In this document: in pieces, positions 36,731-56,291 of the stretch
Numbering within the stretch: the first letter of the stretch is position 1
How the letters are laid out: each line of letters starts with the position of its first letter
Origin: Apricaphanius iberus
Lineage: Eukaryota; Chordata; Actinopteri; Cyprinodontiformes; Aphaniidae
Length of the DNA stretch: 64,000 nucleotides
Assembly: GCA_028564705.1 (NCBI GenBank)
Contig: JAPXFQ010000928.1
Location: 2,501 to 66,500, forward strand
Direction: 5' to 3'
Position numbers and translations under genes: made by a program
The notes under the pieces: generated by a model
What the model was told of the DNA's origin: nothing
The model's database searches: none
Seen by the model: the letters and a program-made list of their open reading frames with translations, nothing else

Positions 36731-37932
36731 TTTTCTTTTTATATGTACTATGTTGGTCATTTCAATGTTGTTTTGAAAAGCTCTTACACACTTCTGCTAC
36801 ATTTCTGCTTTATTCCGGTCACCAATTTATACATTGCATGGCCTTGCTGTGCGTTCAATTCATTGTACAGCTTTGTTTTTCATGCTGGTCTGCTGAGGAT
36901 GCTATGTCGCTAACAACAGTAAAAATTACTTTTTGTTGTTGTTGAAATTTTAAGTACGACTACAATTCAAAACGATCGAAATAACATATCACACAAATGA
37001 CTCCAAAGTCCGTGTGCTTGTCATAACCTTGAGATTTGTAGTCACTTAGTGAGAACAAAAACCTTCCACATTATATAAACAACCTAAAGGGGATTATAAA
37101 ATTTGTGTTCTTTATGAAATCTTGTAGTTTTATTGCATTTTTTTGTAGACATTTTACTTAAAGATCCCAACACTAATTTAACTTAATTTTTTTAGATTAT
37201 TCCAGGTAGGAGGAGTTTTGGTGCATCGGCATTTATGTATAAAAAAAACTTTTGTAATGATTAAAAAAAATTGTCAATTATGAATTCAGCTTATTAAAAT
37301 ATAATGTATAATTCCAAACAGAATATTTTAAACAAATAAATTATATTAGTTTTATTAGAGTTAATCCACTCCTTTGATTCATCCTCTTGTTTGCATAATA
37401 ACATTTTTCAACCTTGATATTGAATATAGTTTGAATAAAGTGGTTTGATGGGTAAATGTAGTTTAAAGTTTTTAAATGGATTTCTTGACTACGTGGATCA
37501 GATCCCGTGGAATATTTTTATTCACCTTATTATACTCAATAGAAACAATAACTAGCCCGCCCCTCGACAGCTGCTGCCCTCAAAGCGTCCATGTTCTTTC
37601 TGACCCTGCGTGTAGTGAGACAAACTTGAACGCTTAAAGTTCTGGAATTACGTCACGTTCTCGTGTACAGCGACTCGGACGCCCGAGTATCCGAAACAAA
37701 TGGAACGCAGCATTAATGTACAAGTCTCAAAGCAAGATCAAATAATACTTTTTAGCTGAAAACATGATTTTTTTATTTTATTTGGTTAGATGGACAGTTT
37801 TTGCAGTGTGACTTGCGATTAAGAACCAAATCATTATGATGATTCCTTTGGGTCAAAGAAGTTTTGTTTGGGCCAAAAACCAAGAATAAGACAAAAGTAG
37901 ACCATTTTTTTCGGGGTTAGTGGGCAGCTTAC

Positions 37933-38089
37933 CCAGAGAGGTAACAAAGTGTTCGTGGGCACTCAGGGTTTTCTGGCAGCGCTTGTTCTTGTAGTCCCAG
38001 ATCCTCAGGGTCTTGTCATCGGCACAGCTCACGATAAACTTGCCGCCAGGGTGGAAGAGGATGCCGCGCACCCAGTTATCATGTCCAAC
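37933..38089 (-). CDS. pafah1b1: pafah1b1 exon, residues 335-387 (WD6-WD7)
   Basis: A 157-bp exon encoding [36 protein letters not shown] and [16 protein letters not shown]. Human has CMKTLNAHEHF; here M is replaced by Q and N by S. Acceptor ctctcag, donor gtaagc. Confidence 0.96.
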
Positions 38090-38171
38090 CTGAGAGACAG
38101 ACAGTGCTGATGTAGTTCATGCCAAAATCATCCTGTTCATGACGGAATACAGTCTTCCTTCAGGTGTTTCA

Positions 38172-38318
<147 letters not shown>

Positions 38319-38467
38319 CTATGTCAAACAAAAACGTGACACAAACGTCAGTCATGATGATTATACATCCATGAAAAAGTTATAGTGTAACATCTGTATT
38401 TAGCAAATTGACATTTTCACAAACTGGTTGAAAGAACCGTAAATAAATATAATAAAGAGTACATTTG

Positions 38468-39020
38468 AAGAGCTCTTTTCCAAAACGTGATAAATGCCAT
38501 TTAAAAAAAAGAAAAGAAAAAAGTTTGTCATGTCATTTTACTGTGTACTGAACCTATTCACTGCTCCATCAACGTTTCTTCCCAAATCGCTATATATCCT
38601 TGCTAAAATATAGGTACAAGATGCCATTTTTTAACAAAACGCCATAAGCGCCGAACCTATTTTTTGCCTTTTTGTCTTTATGTGACTGACAAAAGCTGTA
38701 GTTTCTGTTACTTTTTAAATCTTCAGATATATATAGCATTAAAAATAGTTTGAACCACTGACTGATCCATCCTAGTGGATCTCTCTCTCTGGAAACGAAT
38801 GGATTTATAGCGTTTTTAGGAAAAATGATCTATTAATTTATCATCAACAATATCGTTGTTTGATGTAATAATTATTGTTCAACATGTTCTAACTGAGACA
38901 AAAACTTTTTTTTTATCCAGGATAAATTGAATATTCACAAAATGTGTGGGTCTAGGTAAAAAATATTATTTTCCTGAAAACTATTGAAATGGATTTATAG
39001 CGTTTTGGAAAAGAGCTCTT
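38468..39020. mobile_element. MITE with inverted ends AAGAGCTCTTTTCCAAAACG
   Basis: The 20-base left end AAGAGCTCTTTTCCAAAACG (38468-38487) has its exact inverse at 39001-39020. CATTTG flanks both sides (38462-38467, 39021-39026), suggesting a 6-bp target duplication. Subterminal ATGGATTTATAGCGTTTT words repeat. No open frame. It lies 149 bp from a pafah1b1 exon. Confidence 0.8.
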
Positions 39021-39026
39021 CATTTG

Positions 39027-40260
39027 ATCATAAAGTTCCTCGTTGTGATACCTCTGATCATCCTACCAGGACATGAACTACACTTTAAATGGCCGATTTA
39101 AACTGGTTGGTAATTATCAGCGTTATTAAGGGCTGATGATAAGCTTATTGATGTAATTAACTGTTAAATACTAAATCTAAGAGTTTGTCTTGAACGACAG
39201 GCTTCTGGTGTTTTGTATCGCTTCACAGAATCTGGTATTACAAGTACAAAACAAAAAAAAAACATCTCCCAAGCAGGAGAGCACATGTTCCAGATCAGCA
39301 ATTGCTGTGAGGAGAACACTATTTTAATCTGTCAGGTTACCATTGGACACACTGCAGATCACAAGGCCTGATCTGTCTGCAGGCCATGTGGTCCTACCAT
39401 CCGTTTATCCTCACGAAGTACTCATTTCCAGCTGCTGGCTTCCGTCTCGGCTGCGACGTCTTAAGGTCTACTGACGAGGCAACGACTGTGGATCGTCTGA
39501 AGGTGATGAAACGACGCGTGGTGAAAAAAAAAAAAAAAAAACGTCTCGGGATGCGAACCATGACCTTTCCTCTTAGATCGGCTTCAACTCGAGGAACACA
39601 GCAGCTCAGTTTCAGGAGAAGATCAGAGCGCATGGTTGGGTAGAGATTGTCTGATATCTCTGCCCGTTTACCACAGAATGATGATTGGCTTGTGTGGTCG
39701 TTGTCGAGCAGCTCAGATTCATCACTCTAAACTTTACACTGGCTCCTTTGTCTTTTCTCCCACCGCCTGACAAGCCGTTACCAAACAGACACATTTACAA
39801 CGCAACATGAGCCGATCTCAGATATTCTTGCCAAACCGATGAAGAGGACGGGCTGCAGCGGTTCATTAATAACGACAACCTCAGTGTTTCCCTTCCATAG
39901 GTGTAACCACGTCTGCAAAACGCAAACCTGCCAACCTGTACACGTTCTGCGTCGCCAGTACGCCATTTTACATCCAAGTACACTGGTACGACTAGCTCCC
40001 TACTAAGCAGAAAGCAGCGGACATGTGAGTTCTGGTACAAATGTGCACTTGTGGCACTCGTGTCTGACAACATGATGAAGCAGCATGGTGAAGCCCTTTC
40101 AGCCAATCACTGTAGAAAAGCGGAGTCTACCGAACTAAACACACCCAACTGACGGCAGGTGAACATGGGCCTATTGATACAGTCTGTCACTGGATTGAAC
40201 AGATCAGTGTGTGAATGAATAACAACCTTCTCCAGTTTTTTGGCCCACTGACAAATAGAG
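39027..40260. other. Intronic DNA, no feature recognised
   Basis: Part of the 5.3 kb pafah1b1 intron between exons 38217-38318 and 43666-43894. It holds an 18-A run near 39524 but no gene or element that I recognise. Confidence 0.45.
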
Positions 40261-40263
40261 AAA

Positions 40264-41008
40264 GTGTTATCAGTCATCTTGAGTCTCTCTGTCTTCAACC
40301 AAAAAAATCAGGTTAGAAATCTAGGGGTAATCATGGACTTAAACACCCACATTACAGCAATAACATCAACAGCTTTTTACGATCTGAAAAACATTGCTAA
40401 GATCAGAGGAATAGTGCGGAAACCAGACTTAGAGAGACTTATCCATGCATTTGTCTCCACCAGGTTAGACTACTGTAACGGCCTGCTCACTGGCCTCTCT
40501 AAACGAGCTGTTAGACAGCTGCAGTACATCCAGAACGCTGCTGCTCGAGTCCAGTGCTCCGGTCTCTGCACTGGCTTCGTGTCGCTCAGAGAATAGAATT
40601 TAAAACAGCTCTGCTTGTGTACAAGTCTTTTCATGGTTTGGCACCAAAGTACATCTCTGACATGTTAGAGACATATGAACCATCTCGGGCCCTGAGAACT
40701 TCTGGGAGGGGTCTCCTGGTGGTTCCCAGAGTCAACAATAAACACGGTGAGGCTGCATTTCAGTTTCAGGCAGATAAAATATGGAACAGTTTTCATGAGG
40801 ATGTGAGACAAGCCTCAACTCTAACAATGTCTAAATCCAGACTGAAAACAGTTCTTTTTTCCCCTTTATGACAATTGAAAGTATTTTATCTGCACTTTTG
40901 CTTTTTATTGTAATTAATTATTTTTTAAGTTGAAGTTTTTTTCTGTTCATCTGTTTTCTTAATTTAGGCAACTGTGAAGCACTTTGAATTAAACTTGCCT
41001 TGCCCAAC
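40264..41008 (+). mobile_element. LINE reverse-transcriptase C-terminus
   Basis: RNLGVIMDLNTHITAITSTA, LIHAFVSTRLDYCNGLLTGL and LQYIQNAAARV, then after a frame change LHWLRVAQRIEFKTALLVYK, FHGLAPKYISDML and a 3' UTR. This is the RT thumb/C-terminal region of an L2- or Rex-like LINE. The frame break near 40554 makes it dead. It ends where the hAT at 41009 begins. Confidence 0.85.
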
Positions 41009-41713
41009 TAGGGCTGGGCGGTACACAGAAAATTTACCAATACCGAAATTTATGACTGTTACCGACGTCATTTTGCCCATGTCGGTAAATTTGGTATGTA
41101 AAAAAAAAAAAAGAAAGAAAGAAAAGATGTGTTTTAGTTTAGCGCTGCTCCCTTTAAGAAATGAGCGTTGCCTTGAGTCATGTGACTACGCACAGTCATG
41201 TGACAGAGCAGGGAAGCGCCGCTAACGCAGCAACTGTGTCGCTATATTTAGCAAGAGTTTAGAATCGTCTACCGACTGTTTCTCAGAAAAATGCGACTAG
41301 CTAAACTAACTAAATAAAGTGTTCCTACCTGTGCTCCGATGTAAAATGTTTTCTGTCTAAAATAAATGACTGCACACTAAAATCACTGATTTCACTAAGC
41401 CCTTCCTCACCACGTCTGGTCTGTGTGATTAATTCTGAGTTTAAACTGGACTCTAAGAAATACAGAAAGGAGTTGGAATCAAACCCTGAATTAAAAGGCT
41501 GTTTGAAGCCGTTCAATAGCAAGAAGCCATCATATTTTAAAGAACATTAAGGAAATTTGGCTACTATCGGACATAGAATACAGAAAAAGAAACTATTAAA
41601 GAAAAAGACGTTTGGGTGGGTGATGTGGTCCTTGTTATCGTCCACTTACCGTTATCGAGGTTAACTGCTCAATATACCGTGATATTATTTTCAGCTCATA
41701 TCGCCCAGTCCTA
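41009..41713. mobile_element. hAT-like non-autonomous element
   Basis: Begins TAGGGCTGGGCGGTACAC and ends CATATCGCCCAGTCCTA. The flanks TGCCCAAC and CTCCCAAC match at 6 of 8. The interior is non-coding. Related by ends to the element at 56292. Confidence 0.75.
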
Positions 41714-41721
41714 CTCCCAAC

Positions 41722-42010
41722 TAAGGCTAGGCGATTAATCAAACTTTAATCAAAACCGTGATATTAAAAAGCTTGCTCCATATTAATCCTGTGGTGTGTT
41801 TTAAACGTTATGCCAACTGACCAATCCAGCTGAAGCACTCCCTTGTCGTCAAGCTAACTGGCCAATCAAGTCGCAGGAAGAAATGTGTCTGTTAAAAGTA
41901 GGGATGCACCGATAGCGATACTGGTATCGGCCCCGACACTGTCTAATGTACTGGTATCGGTTTCGGTTAAACTTAATCGATACCATGAACCGATACTCAA
42001 AATGGGGAAA
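41722..42010. mobile_element. Fragments of two hAT-like left ends
   Basis: AAGGCTAGGCGATTAATCAA at about 41724 and TAGGGATGCACCGATAGCG at 41899 both look like hAT left ends. The second belongs to the family at 31497 and 54777. Neither has a right end. Confidence 0.55.
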
Positions 42011-42184
42011 ATCTGCAACAAATTCACCAAAAAATATTTATTATTCACTTGAAATTTTATTTTTGTGGTAATTTTATATTTTACATCTGTTATTTTGTCT
42101 GTTATGTTTAGTTTGTAAAGTCTGGTGCCTTTAGTCTCCAGAAGTTATACAGTTTATTAATTCAACAATATGTGGCAAGGTACA

Positions 42185-42275
42185 CAACGAGGGCCCAGGC
42201 AGGATTCAATCCCACGACTCGCAGGTGTAGGTCATGTGTGCTAACCAGTCAGCCAAAGGGATATCCCTGTGGCCA
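42185..42275 (-). mobile_element. tRNA-like sequence, probable SINE head
   Basis: On the minus strand TGGCTGACTGGTTAGCAC and TGGGATTGAATCCTGCC resemble A and B boxes at tRNA spacing. The arms do not close into a cloverleaf acceptor stem by eye, so I call it SINE-derived. Confidence 0.4.
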
Positions 42276-43920
<1,645 letters not shown>

Positions 43921-44008
43921 TTACAAACTGTCCCTGATGGCAATTAAAAACTCAAAAAATCAATGCGCTAAGTTATGTTAATTGTGAGTTGATGGTTCGT
44001 GTTTCCTA

Positions 44009-45332
<1,324 letters not shown>

Positions 45333-45560
45333 AATAGAATAGAATAGAATACAATAGAATAGAATAGAATAATCCTTTAATAGTCCCACCAGGGGGAATT
45401 TGGTCGTAAACAGCAGCCAAAGAAACAACAAATATGAAACATATGTAACAGAAGAGAAAAATATATACAAAAAAATACAGAATATGTACATCAACACAGA
45501 ATAAGAATATGTACATCAGGTTGAAAATAATGTGCACATTATATCGGTAAAATAAATAAA
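45333..45560 (-). mobile_element. LINE 3' tail with (TATTC)n
   Basis: On the minus strand AAATTCCCCCTGGTGGGACT, ATTAAAGGATTATTC and a TATTC repeat (45335-45372). Same family as 18431-18720. Sense relative to pafah1b1. Confidence 0.65.
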
Positions 45561-47727
45561 ACAATGGTGCTAAGTAGTTAAACTAATCACAGTTAGTCAA
45601 CTAATTTAGCTTTCATTTCATCTTTGCAGAATAAGTAATTGTCTTTTAAAGCAGATTCAGTAACCAGATTCCTCCGGAACCGACAACAGAATTAATGGTT
45701 TCTATTTTTTTTTGTTTTTTTTTTTATTTAATCCATTCATTGTCCTTTCATTTTGGTTATTGCTTTATTTTGATTAGTGTGTTTGTTTCTAGCTTGCATG
45801 AATAAACTTTTGTCTTTTTCTACTTTTGTAAATACACTTTATATTTTGGAAAGTCGGTTTTTGTTGTTTTACATACATAGGCAATTCTTTCCTTTATGTT
45901 ATTCCCCTCAGCCTCAGCTGGGCGGGTGTTAAACTTACGAGACTGATATATTGGGCTATTAACATAATTCCTGACTTGTCAGGCGGTACCCCGTTTATAA
46001 TAGTTTTCCATAAATTATTCATCTTATTGTATGCCATAAGCAAACCTTTAACAACTAAAAGCAAAATAGCTGCATTTCTTCCAAATACAAAACAACAATA
46101 AAATCTACTTGAGTGTTAATATTTACAAATCTTCAGCACCGAACGCAGCAAAGGCTTTTGCCGTGGTCGTAATGAGGCAATTAAACGACTAACCAGGCTG
46201 TCAATGTGCTGGGTCTGATTTTTCCTTCTTCCCAGGGAGGACAAGAGACGCCTAATTAACTAGACACTGGGCCATATTTAAGCTGCTAAACTGATGAGGA
46301 TGACGGTATTAGTACGTCCAAATAAGCCCTAATCTACTTCACCACTTGGCCTTGTTGGTTTTTCTGTTTTTGTTTTGTCTTTTTAATAGAGGAATTAGAA
46401 CAATAAATCATGATTGGATGGTGTATAAAGGAAGAAATCAGCAGTCTCTTAATGCTAGATGCGTAAAAAAACTACAGTGAATATCTGAGGAAGTGGGCAG
46501 GAGCTCCTGCTCAGCTCCTCGTTAACTCCACAAGTCTGCTGCTTTCTTGCACACAAAAAATATATAAAAAAATACAAGATTTACAGCCTCAGCAAACACT
46601 ACGACTGTTCCTGCTTGGTTCCTTTGTTAATATTCACACGTGCTTCACAGGCAGTTATTAATGGGAGCCTCTGGTAAGGGTTAAAAGCAATTTAGCATGC
46701 ATTGTGTTTCAGTAGGGTCAGAATCCCGTGTAAACTACTCTACAGTCAGTCGCTTCAGCCATTAGGATGCCAGAAAGGTGAAGCATGCTTGAAGATCTGC
46801 TTAACACAGGTCTATTAAGTCAAACCTGGAGTGGATTAGCAAAAACTAAGGATCTGTATTGGCAAGAATCTGGCAATGCGATATGTATCACAACACATGG
46901 GGGACAATACAGTACATTGCAAAACTATGAGTAAGAGTAAATGTTATTTTACAAACTGGATTCAACTGTAGAAAAACTATCATCATTCTTACTCTCCAAC
47001 CCGTTTCATAAATAACAGTTCAGATATACTTGATTCACTGGAACACAGAAGACACAGCCACCAATCAACCTACCAGTCATACTTTTAATTTCACAACAAA
47101 AACTAGTCATCATTAATGGTTCCATTCATATTCTTAACAATAAAAAAATGCATACTGTGCTTTTGAGTATTGATACAATATTTAAACATAAAATATTGTA
47201 ATTTATACTATGGTCTGGGTGAATACTCGATTCTGATTGGCTAGAGAGTGTACGTTAAAAAGTGATAATGTACATGTAGGAAAGGCATCCCGTCAAACTG
47301 CCGATCATAGCAATACTTTTACGCCCCTGTGCTTTATCAGGCATGCACCCCTGTGTTTTCAGGTACTATTAACTGCTGATGGGCTTTGTGACGGTGTAGG
47401 TACAAGATCTGTTCGGGGGGCCCTGTCCTCACCAATGTCGTCATATTACGACTCCACTCGGACAAACTACATTGTGCTACATTTTCGTGATATTTTCTTT
47501 TCAAAAGTAATTCATAAGTGAAAAAAATAATCTACAAGTATATCAGACTGATCTTTCTTTTAAAAACCACACACTAACATCAGGCAGATGCTTGTCCATA
47601 CTGTTGAGTTGCACACCTGTGGTGCATTTAATTAACTTTAGAAAAATACGGTGAGTTCAACAATGTAGGACCTTTAAAACTTATGACAAAAACACTAAGA
47701 ATAATAACAAAAAACATAAAAGTCTGT
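45561..47727. other. Intronic DNA with a possible hAT fragment
   Basis: No gene. At about 46849-47000 GGATCTGTATTGGCAAGAAT and repeated gATACG-like words resemble the left part of a fish DNA element; no right end. Confidence 0.4.
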
Positions 47728-48780
47728 TTAAAGGGCCTATTTCATGCTAAATTAAGTTTATGGAGTTTTCATTCATCTGGTAGTGCAATTTTCTAATAAA
47801 AAACCCAGCCAGAGTGGTTTTTGGCTTAATTCACACATTTCTAAGTGATCCTCCTGAATCATGCCCTCTGAGCAGCTGCACCTCCCTCTTCTAGAAAACG
47901 ACTGAGTGGTAACATTGTGACGAATTTTACATCAATATGTTACCCCTAGAGGTGTCTGCATTGCCCCTGCAGAGAGAGCATCTTACCTCTGACAGAATTG
48001 CAAACACACCCTCGTCCTTCTCAAAGCTCATAGCTGCACAGGTTTTAGCAGCTGAAACAACTTTTTTTGTTGGAATTTTACTTTGTCTGTGAAAACACCT
48101 GTTTTCCTGTATGGATTAAAGGACTTTATTCTACATTTCTAAAGAACAGCAGCAGGATTAAAAGAACAAAGACGCCTGATGGACAGAGAAGTGGCTACAT
48201 GCTAATGTGTGTTAGCCATTTAACAAGCCGCTTGTGTGATCTTATAACAGCATTGTGTGGTTAATTAATTGATCTGTAGCATCTCAGAATGTTCAGTAAA
48301 CGGGTGCAAATAACACCCACAGCTTTTTTAACTACTGGGCTGGAAAGATTTCCTTAATGGATGCAGCTGTGTTGGTTTGGGCTCTATCTAAAGCATGGAT
48401 ATGCTTGTCTGTAGCCTGGTAGATTTAGCAGCTGAAATAAGCTTTATTGACTCTGGTTTTTACAAAAAAATAAAAAAATAAACCAAACGTCCGAGCCCTT
48501 AATATAACACAGTTTCATTGTGGTATTTGGTGCACTTAAATTTAAAGTCTGACTGCTGTTTGAGGTAATGCTCAACTGTGTTTCTCAGTCAGAGCAGTTC
48601 TGGCGGGATTAGAGAAACAAGCCGTTTTACTTCATGGTCCAAACATTAACTGCAGGTGCAGGATACAACTTACATTTTAGGACAAATTAATACTGTATAA
48701 CCCCAACGGTCACATTTTATCATATATATGTCTATCCCGGAAGTTGAAAGCAGTAAAATAGCATGAAATGGTCCCTTTAA
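47728..48780. mobile_element. TTAA-target MITE, about 1.05 kb
   Basis: TTAA at 47728-47731 and 48777-48780 flank inverted ends AGGGCCTATTTCATGCTA and TAGCATGAAATGGTCCCT. The TTAA target fits Kolobok or piggyBac. The interior has no transposase. Confidence 0.7.
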
Positions 48781-49033
48781 TGGTGGCTGGTGCATACTAA
48801 TATATCCTCCTTTTTTTTTTTTAATAAGTACTCAAAAAGAAAAACTTCATTCTTTCTATTCATTTTGTCTTCTAAACATGTTAGCAAATTAAGTCTTTCA
48901 GCACTCGATGTTTTACTTAAAATGACAAATAACATGTTTTGCAGTCTCTTCTTGAAGACAAGAAGAGCAGGTTTCTAGAGACATTGTGTTGATTTTACAA
49001 CTTTATGCTACAACTTCTGTGGCACCAGTGCTA

Positions 49034-52790
<3,757 letters not shown>

Positions 52791-52796
52791 TTCTAC

Positions 52797-53200
52797 AATA
52801 GTTTATTATTTCCAAACGGTCCCTTGCGTCTCCTCCCGGTGGGATATTTCTGGAACACCTCATCCGGTGAGGCAAGGCATCCTGACCAGATGCCCGAGCC
52901 ACCTTGACTGGCTCCTCTCCATGTGGAGGAGTACTCTGAGCCCCCTCCAGATGACTGAGCTTCTCACCCTATCTCTATGAGAGAGCCCAGAAACCCTACG
53001 GGGGAAACTAATTTCAGCCGCTTGTATCCGTGATATCGTTTTTTTTTTTCCCGGCACCACCCAGAGCTTGTGACCATAGATGATGGTTGGACGAAGATTA
53101 ATCGGACAAAATCAAGAGCCTCGCCTTTTGCTTCAGCTCTCCCTTCACAGCAACAGATCGGTACAGAGCCCACATCACCACACCAATCCACCCTTTTATT
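52797..53200 (-). mobile_element. LINE reverse-transcriptase tail
   Basis: On the minus strand VSGLSHRDRVRSSVIWRGLR, VLLHMERSQSRWLGHLVRMP matches the well-known C-terminal stretch of a common fish LINE (RDRVRSS...HxERSQxRWxGHLxRMP). An upstream frameshift and a T-run break it. Sense relative to pafah1b1. Confidence 0.8.
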
Positions 53201-53289
53201 TCCAGTTAAATTTTTCCCCTCATACTTGATTGGATGGAATATGTTTCTTGGCTGGCAGGAGGGAAACCTGGGTCTCTTTGCTTAAAGGG

Positions 53290-53720
53290 AAAGTTCTTGT
53301 CCACACGTAGCCGGGTATCTCACAAAACGGAGATATTTTTCTATGGTTTGGCCCGTCATCGACACGTAAACGCAGATTTTCGGCACAAAAACAAATCTTA
53401 AAAAAAAAAAAAAAAGACTCTGGCCAAAGTGGAGATCTGCGTTTTCTCTGTTTTCAGTATCTGCGTGTGGACGTATGAGTTTTAAGTGCCGTAACGTCAC
53501 TATCTGCGACAAAAAATGCTCCAACATCACAGTTAAAGTCAACAGATTTAATGCCGCGCTGTGACCAAAGTAAGAAAAAAAATACTTTAAACTCACAGTA
53601 AGTGTCGGGAGAGAGTGATATAGTATGATTAATAAGTGATTATTCCTAAATGTTCAGTGCTGCTGAGCAGGGGCGTATCCAGCAGGTTAATAAAGAGGGG
53701 CTAAAAGGGGCCCAGGGTGG
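53290..53720. mobile_element. Degraded DNA-element fragments
   Basis: CCACACGTAGCCGGGTATC and AACGGAGATATTTTTC with GTGTGGACGTATGAG resemble a fish repeat built on GTGTGGAC words. CAGGGGCGTATCCAG at about 53660 looks like a hAT left end. Both are partial. Confidence 0.4.
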
Positions 53721-53894
53721 GACTGGGACTGTAGCACCAAAATCAAAGCAGAAATGTTCTTCTAGTGGGGACCCAATCTGAGCTGGTAACATTTTAGAGT
53801 TTTCAGCTGTTAAGGAGATTTAGTAATTTTGTTTTGCTAAGGTTTATGTGACAATGTCGTCTCAAACTCTGCTTGATTTTCAAACAATTTATTT

Positions 53895-54067
53895 CGGTGC
53901 ACAATCTCACGTCGATGACTCATCGCAACCTGCTGGGATTCCTTATATAGAAAACTTTTAACTGATCGGAATGTTTGTGTAATTGTACTGAAAGGACTTT
54001 TGTTGTAAAGTGCCTTGAGATTTGTTGCGAATTGGCGCTATATAAATAAAAGTGAATTGAATTGAAT
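53895..54067 (+). mobile_element. L2-type LINE 3' end
   Basis: The last part of the 3' UTR seen at 5.7-6.8 kb, ending GGCGCTATATAAATAAAAGT and GAATTGAATTGAA. Antisense to pafah1b1. Confidence 0.75.
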
Positions 54068-54239
54068 GATTGGCGAAGAAGAAAAAGAAAATCACAAAAA
54101 CTTAGGTTTTCACAAAACTTTTTCACAAAAAAGTGGATGGACGGTTTAGTTTATTAACTTAGATTATTACTGTTGACTGTTATTTTGTCAAATAAATAAG
54201 TGAATAAATAAATAAAATAAATACTGTAAATGGGCTTAG

Positions 54240-54390
54240 TTTTGGAGCCAAATGTTAGAGTTGAAGTTCTCTGTTTTTTTGAGAGATTAAAGGCAAATGC
54301 TTGATCAAAAAATGATTATCAGATTAATCGAAATGATGAGTTGCTAGATTAATCGATTACAAAAATAATTGATATCTGCAGCCCTAATTA
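54240..54390. mobile_element. Right end of a hAT-like element
   Basis: ATTAATCGATTACAAAAATA followed by TGCAGCCCTA, the mirror of TAGGGCTGCA ends. It stops about 125 bp from pafah1b1 exon 54513-54719. The left end is not seen. Confidence 0.5.
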
Positions 54391-54458
54391 GCAACTAACA
54401 AATATTGTTAGACATTTATCTGGCCGCTCCTGGTCATTACCTCTCAGCAGACCACCTA

Positions 54459-54722
<264 letters not shown>

Positions 54723-54776
54723 TCAAGAATACATAACATTATACAGGTTATTATAAGTAAAAATAAAAAAACAAAC

Positions 54777-55434
54777 CAGGGATGCAATGACACAGCTTTT
54801 TTCAAACCGATATGATCCGATACTTGGACCAGAGTACTTGCTGATACAACGTACAAATGTTGATACTTCTACCACACAAAAAAATGTAATGAATTGGGAG
54901 ACGGGTTTTATTTTCTTCTCTTCTTTTAACAGCAAATAATGGTGAATTAGATAACAAAATAAGATATTAATAAAAACGACGGCTGCACGGTGGCGCAGTG
55001 GTTAGCACTGTTGCCTTGCAGCAAGAAGGTCGTGGGTTCGTATCCCGGCCCAGGGTCTTTCTGCATGGAGTTTGCATGTTCTCCCCGTGCATGCGTGGGT
55101 TCTCTCCGGGTACTCTGGCTTCCTCCCACAGTCCAAAAACATGCATGATAGGTGAATTGATCACTAGGAATGAATGTGAGTGTGAATGGTTGTCTGTCTC
55201 TCTGTGTTGGCCCTGCAACAGACTGGCGTCCTGTTCAGGGTGTACCCTGCCTAACGCCTGATAATTGCTGGGATAATTAGCTGCCCCGTGACCCTGAATT
55301 GGATAAGCGGTTAAGAAGATGGATGGATGGATGGATAAAAACGACCACCAAACTAAAATTGCAAGTGAAAAATAACTATTTCAAGTATCGGTTAACTTTA
55401 ATGAGTACATTAGAATGGTATCGGTGCATCCCTA
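54777..55434. mobile_element. hAT-like MITE interrupted by a SINE
   Basis: Begins CAGGGATGCAATGACAC and ends GTATCGGTGCATCCCTA. The flanks AAACAAAC and AAATACAC match at 6 of 8. Family of 31497 and 41899. The SINE at 54981-55334 splits it. Confidence 0.75.
54981..55334 (+). mobile_element. tRNA-headed SINE with exact 11-bp duplication
   Basis: The head GGTGGCGCAGTGGTTAGCAC (A box) and GTGGGTTCGTATCCC (B box) are tRNA-like. The body has GCATGTTCTCCCCGTGCATG and the tail is (GGAT)n. ATAAAAACGAC is duplicated exactly at 54970-54980 and 55335-55345, giving a base-precise insertion into the MITE. The intact boxes suggest a fairly young copy. Confidence 0.88.
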
Positions 55435-55572
55435 AAATACACCATAAAAAAAATGAAGAATGTATTTGGGGAATAAACTACTTATTGTGCTCAGGTTTCA
55501 GCTTTTACCAAAACTTGTTTAGATGATTTTTGTTTTGGCACTGTATTAAGCAGTAATGTCACAAAATGTTCA

Positions 55573-56283
<711 letters not shown>

Positions 56284-56291
56284 CGTCAGAG

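Noticed and set aside
42185..42275. Functional tRNA gene on the minus strand
   Set aside because: A- and B-box-like words are present but no closed acceptor stem; a SINE head is more likely.
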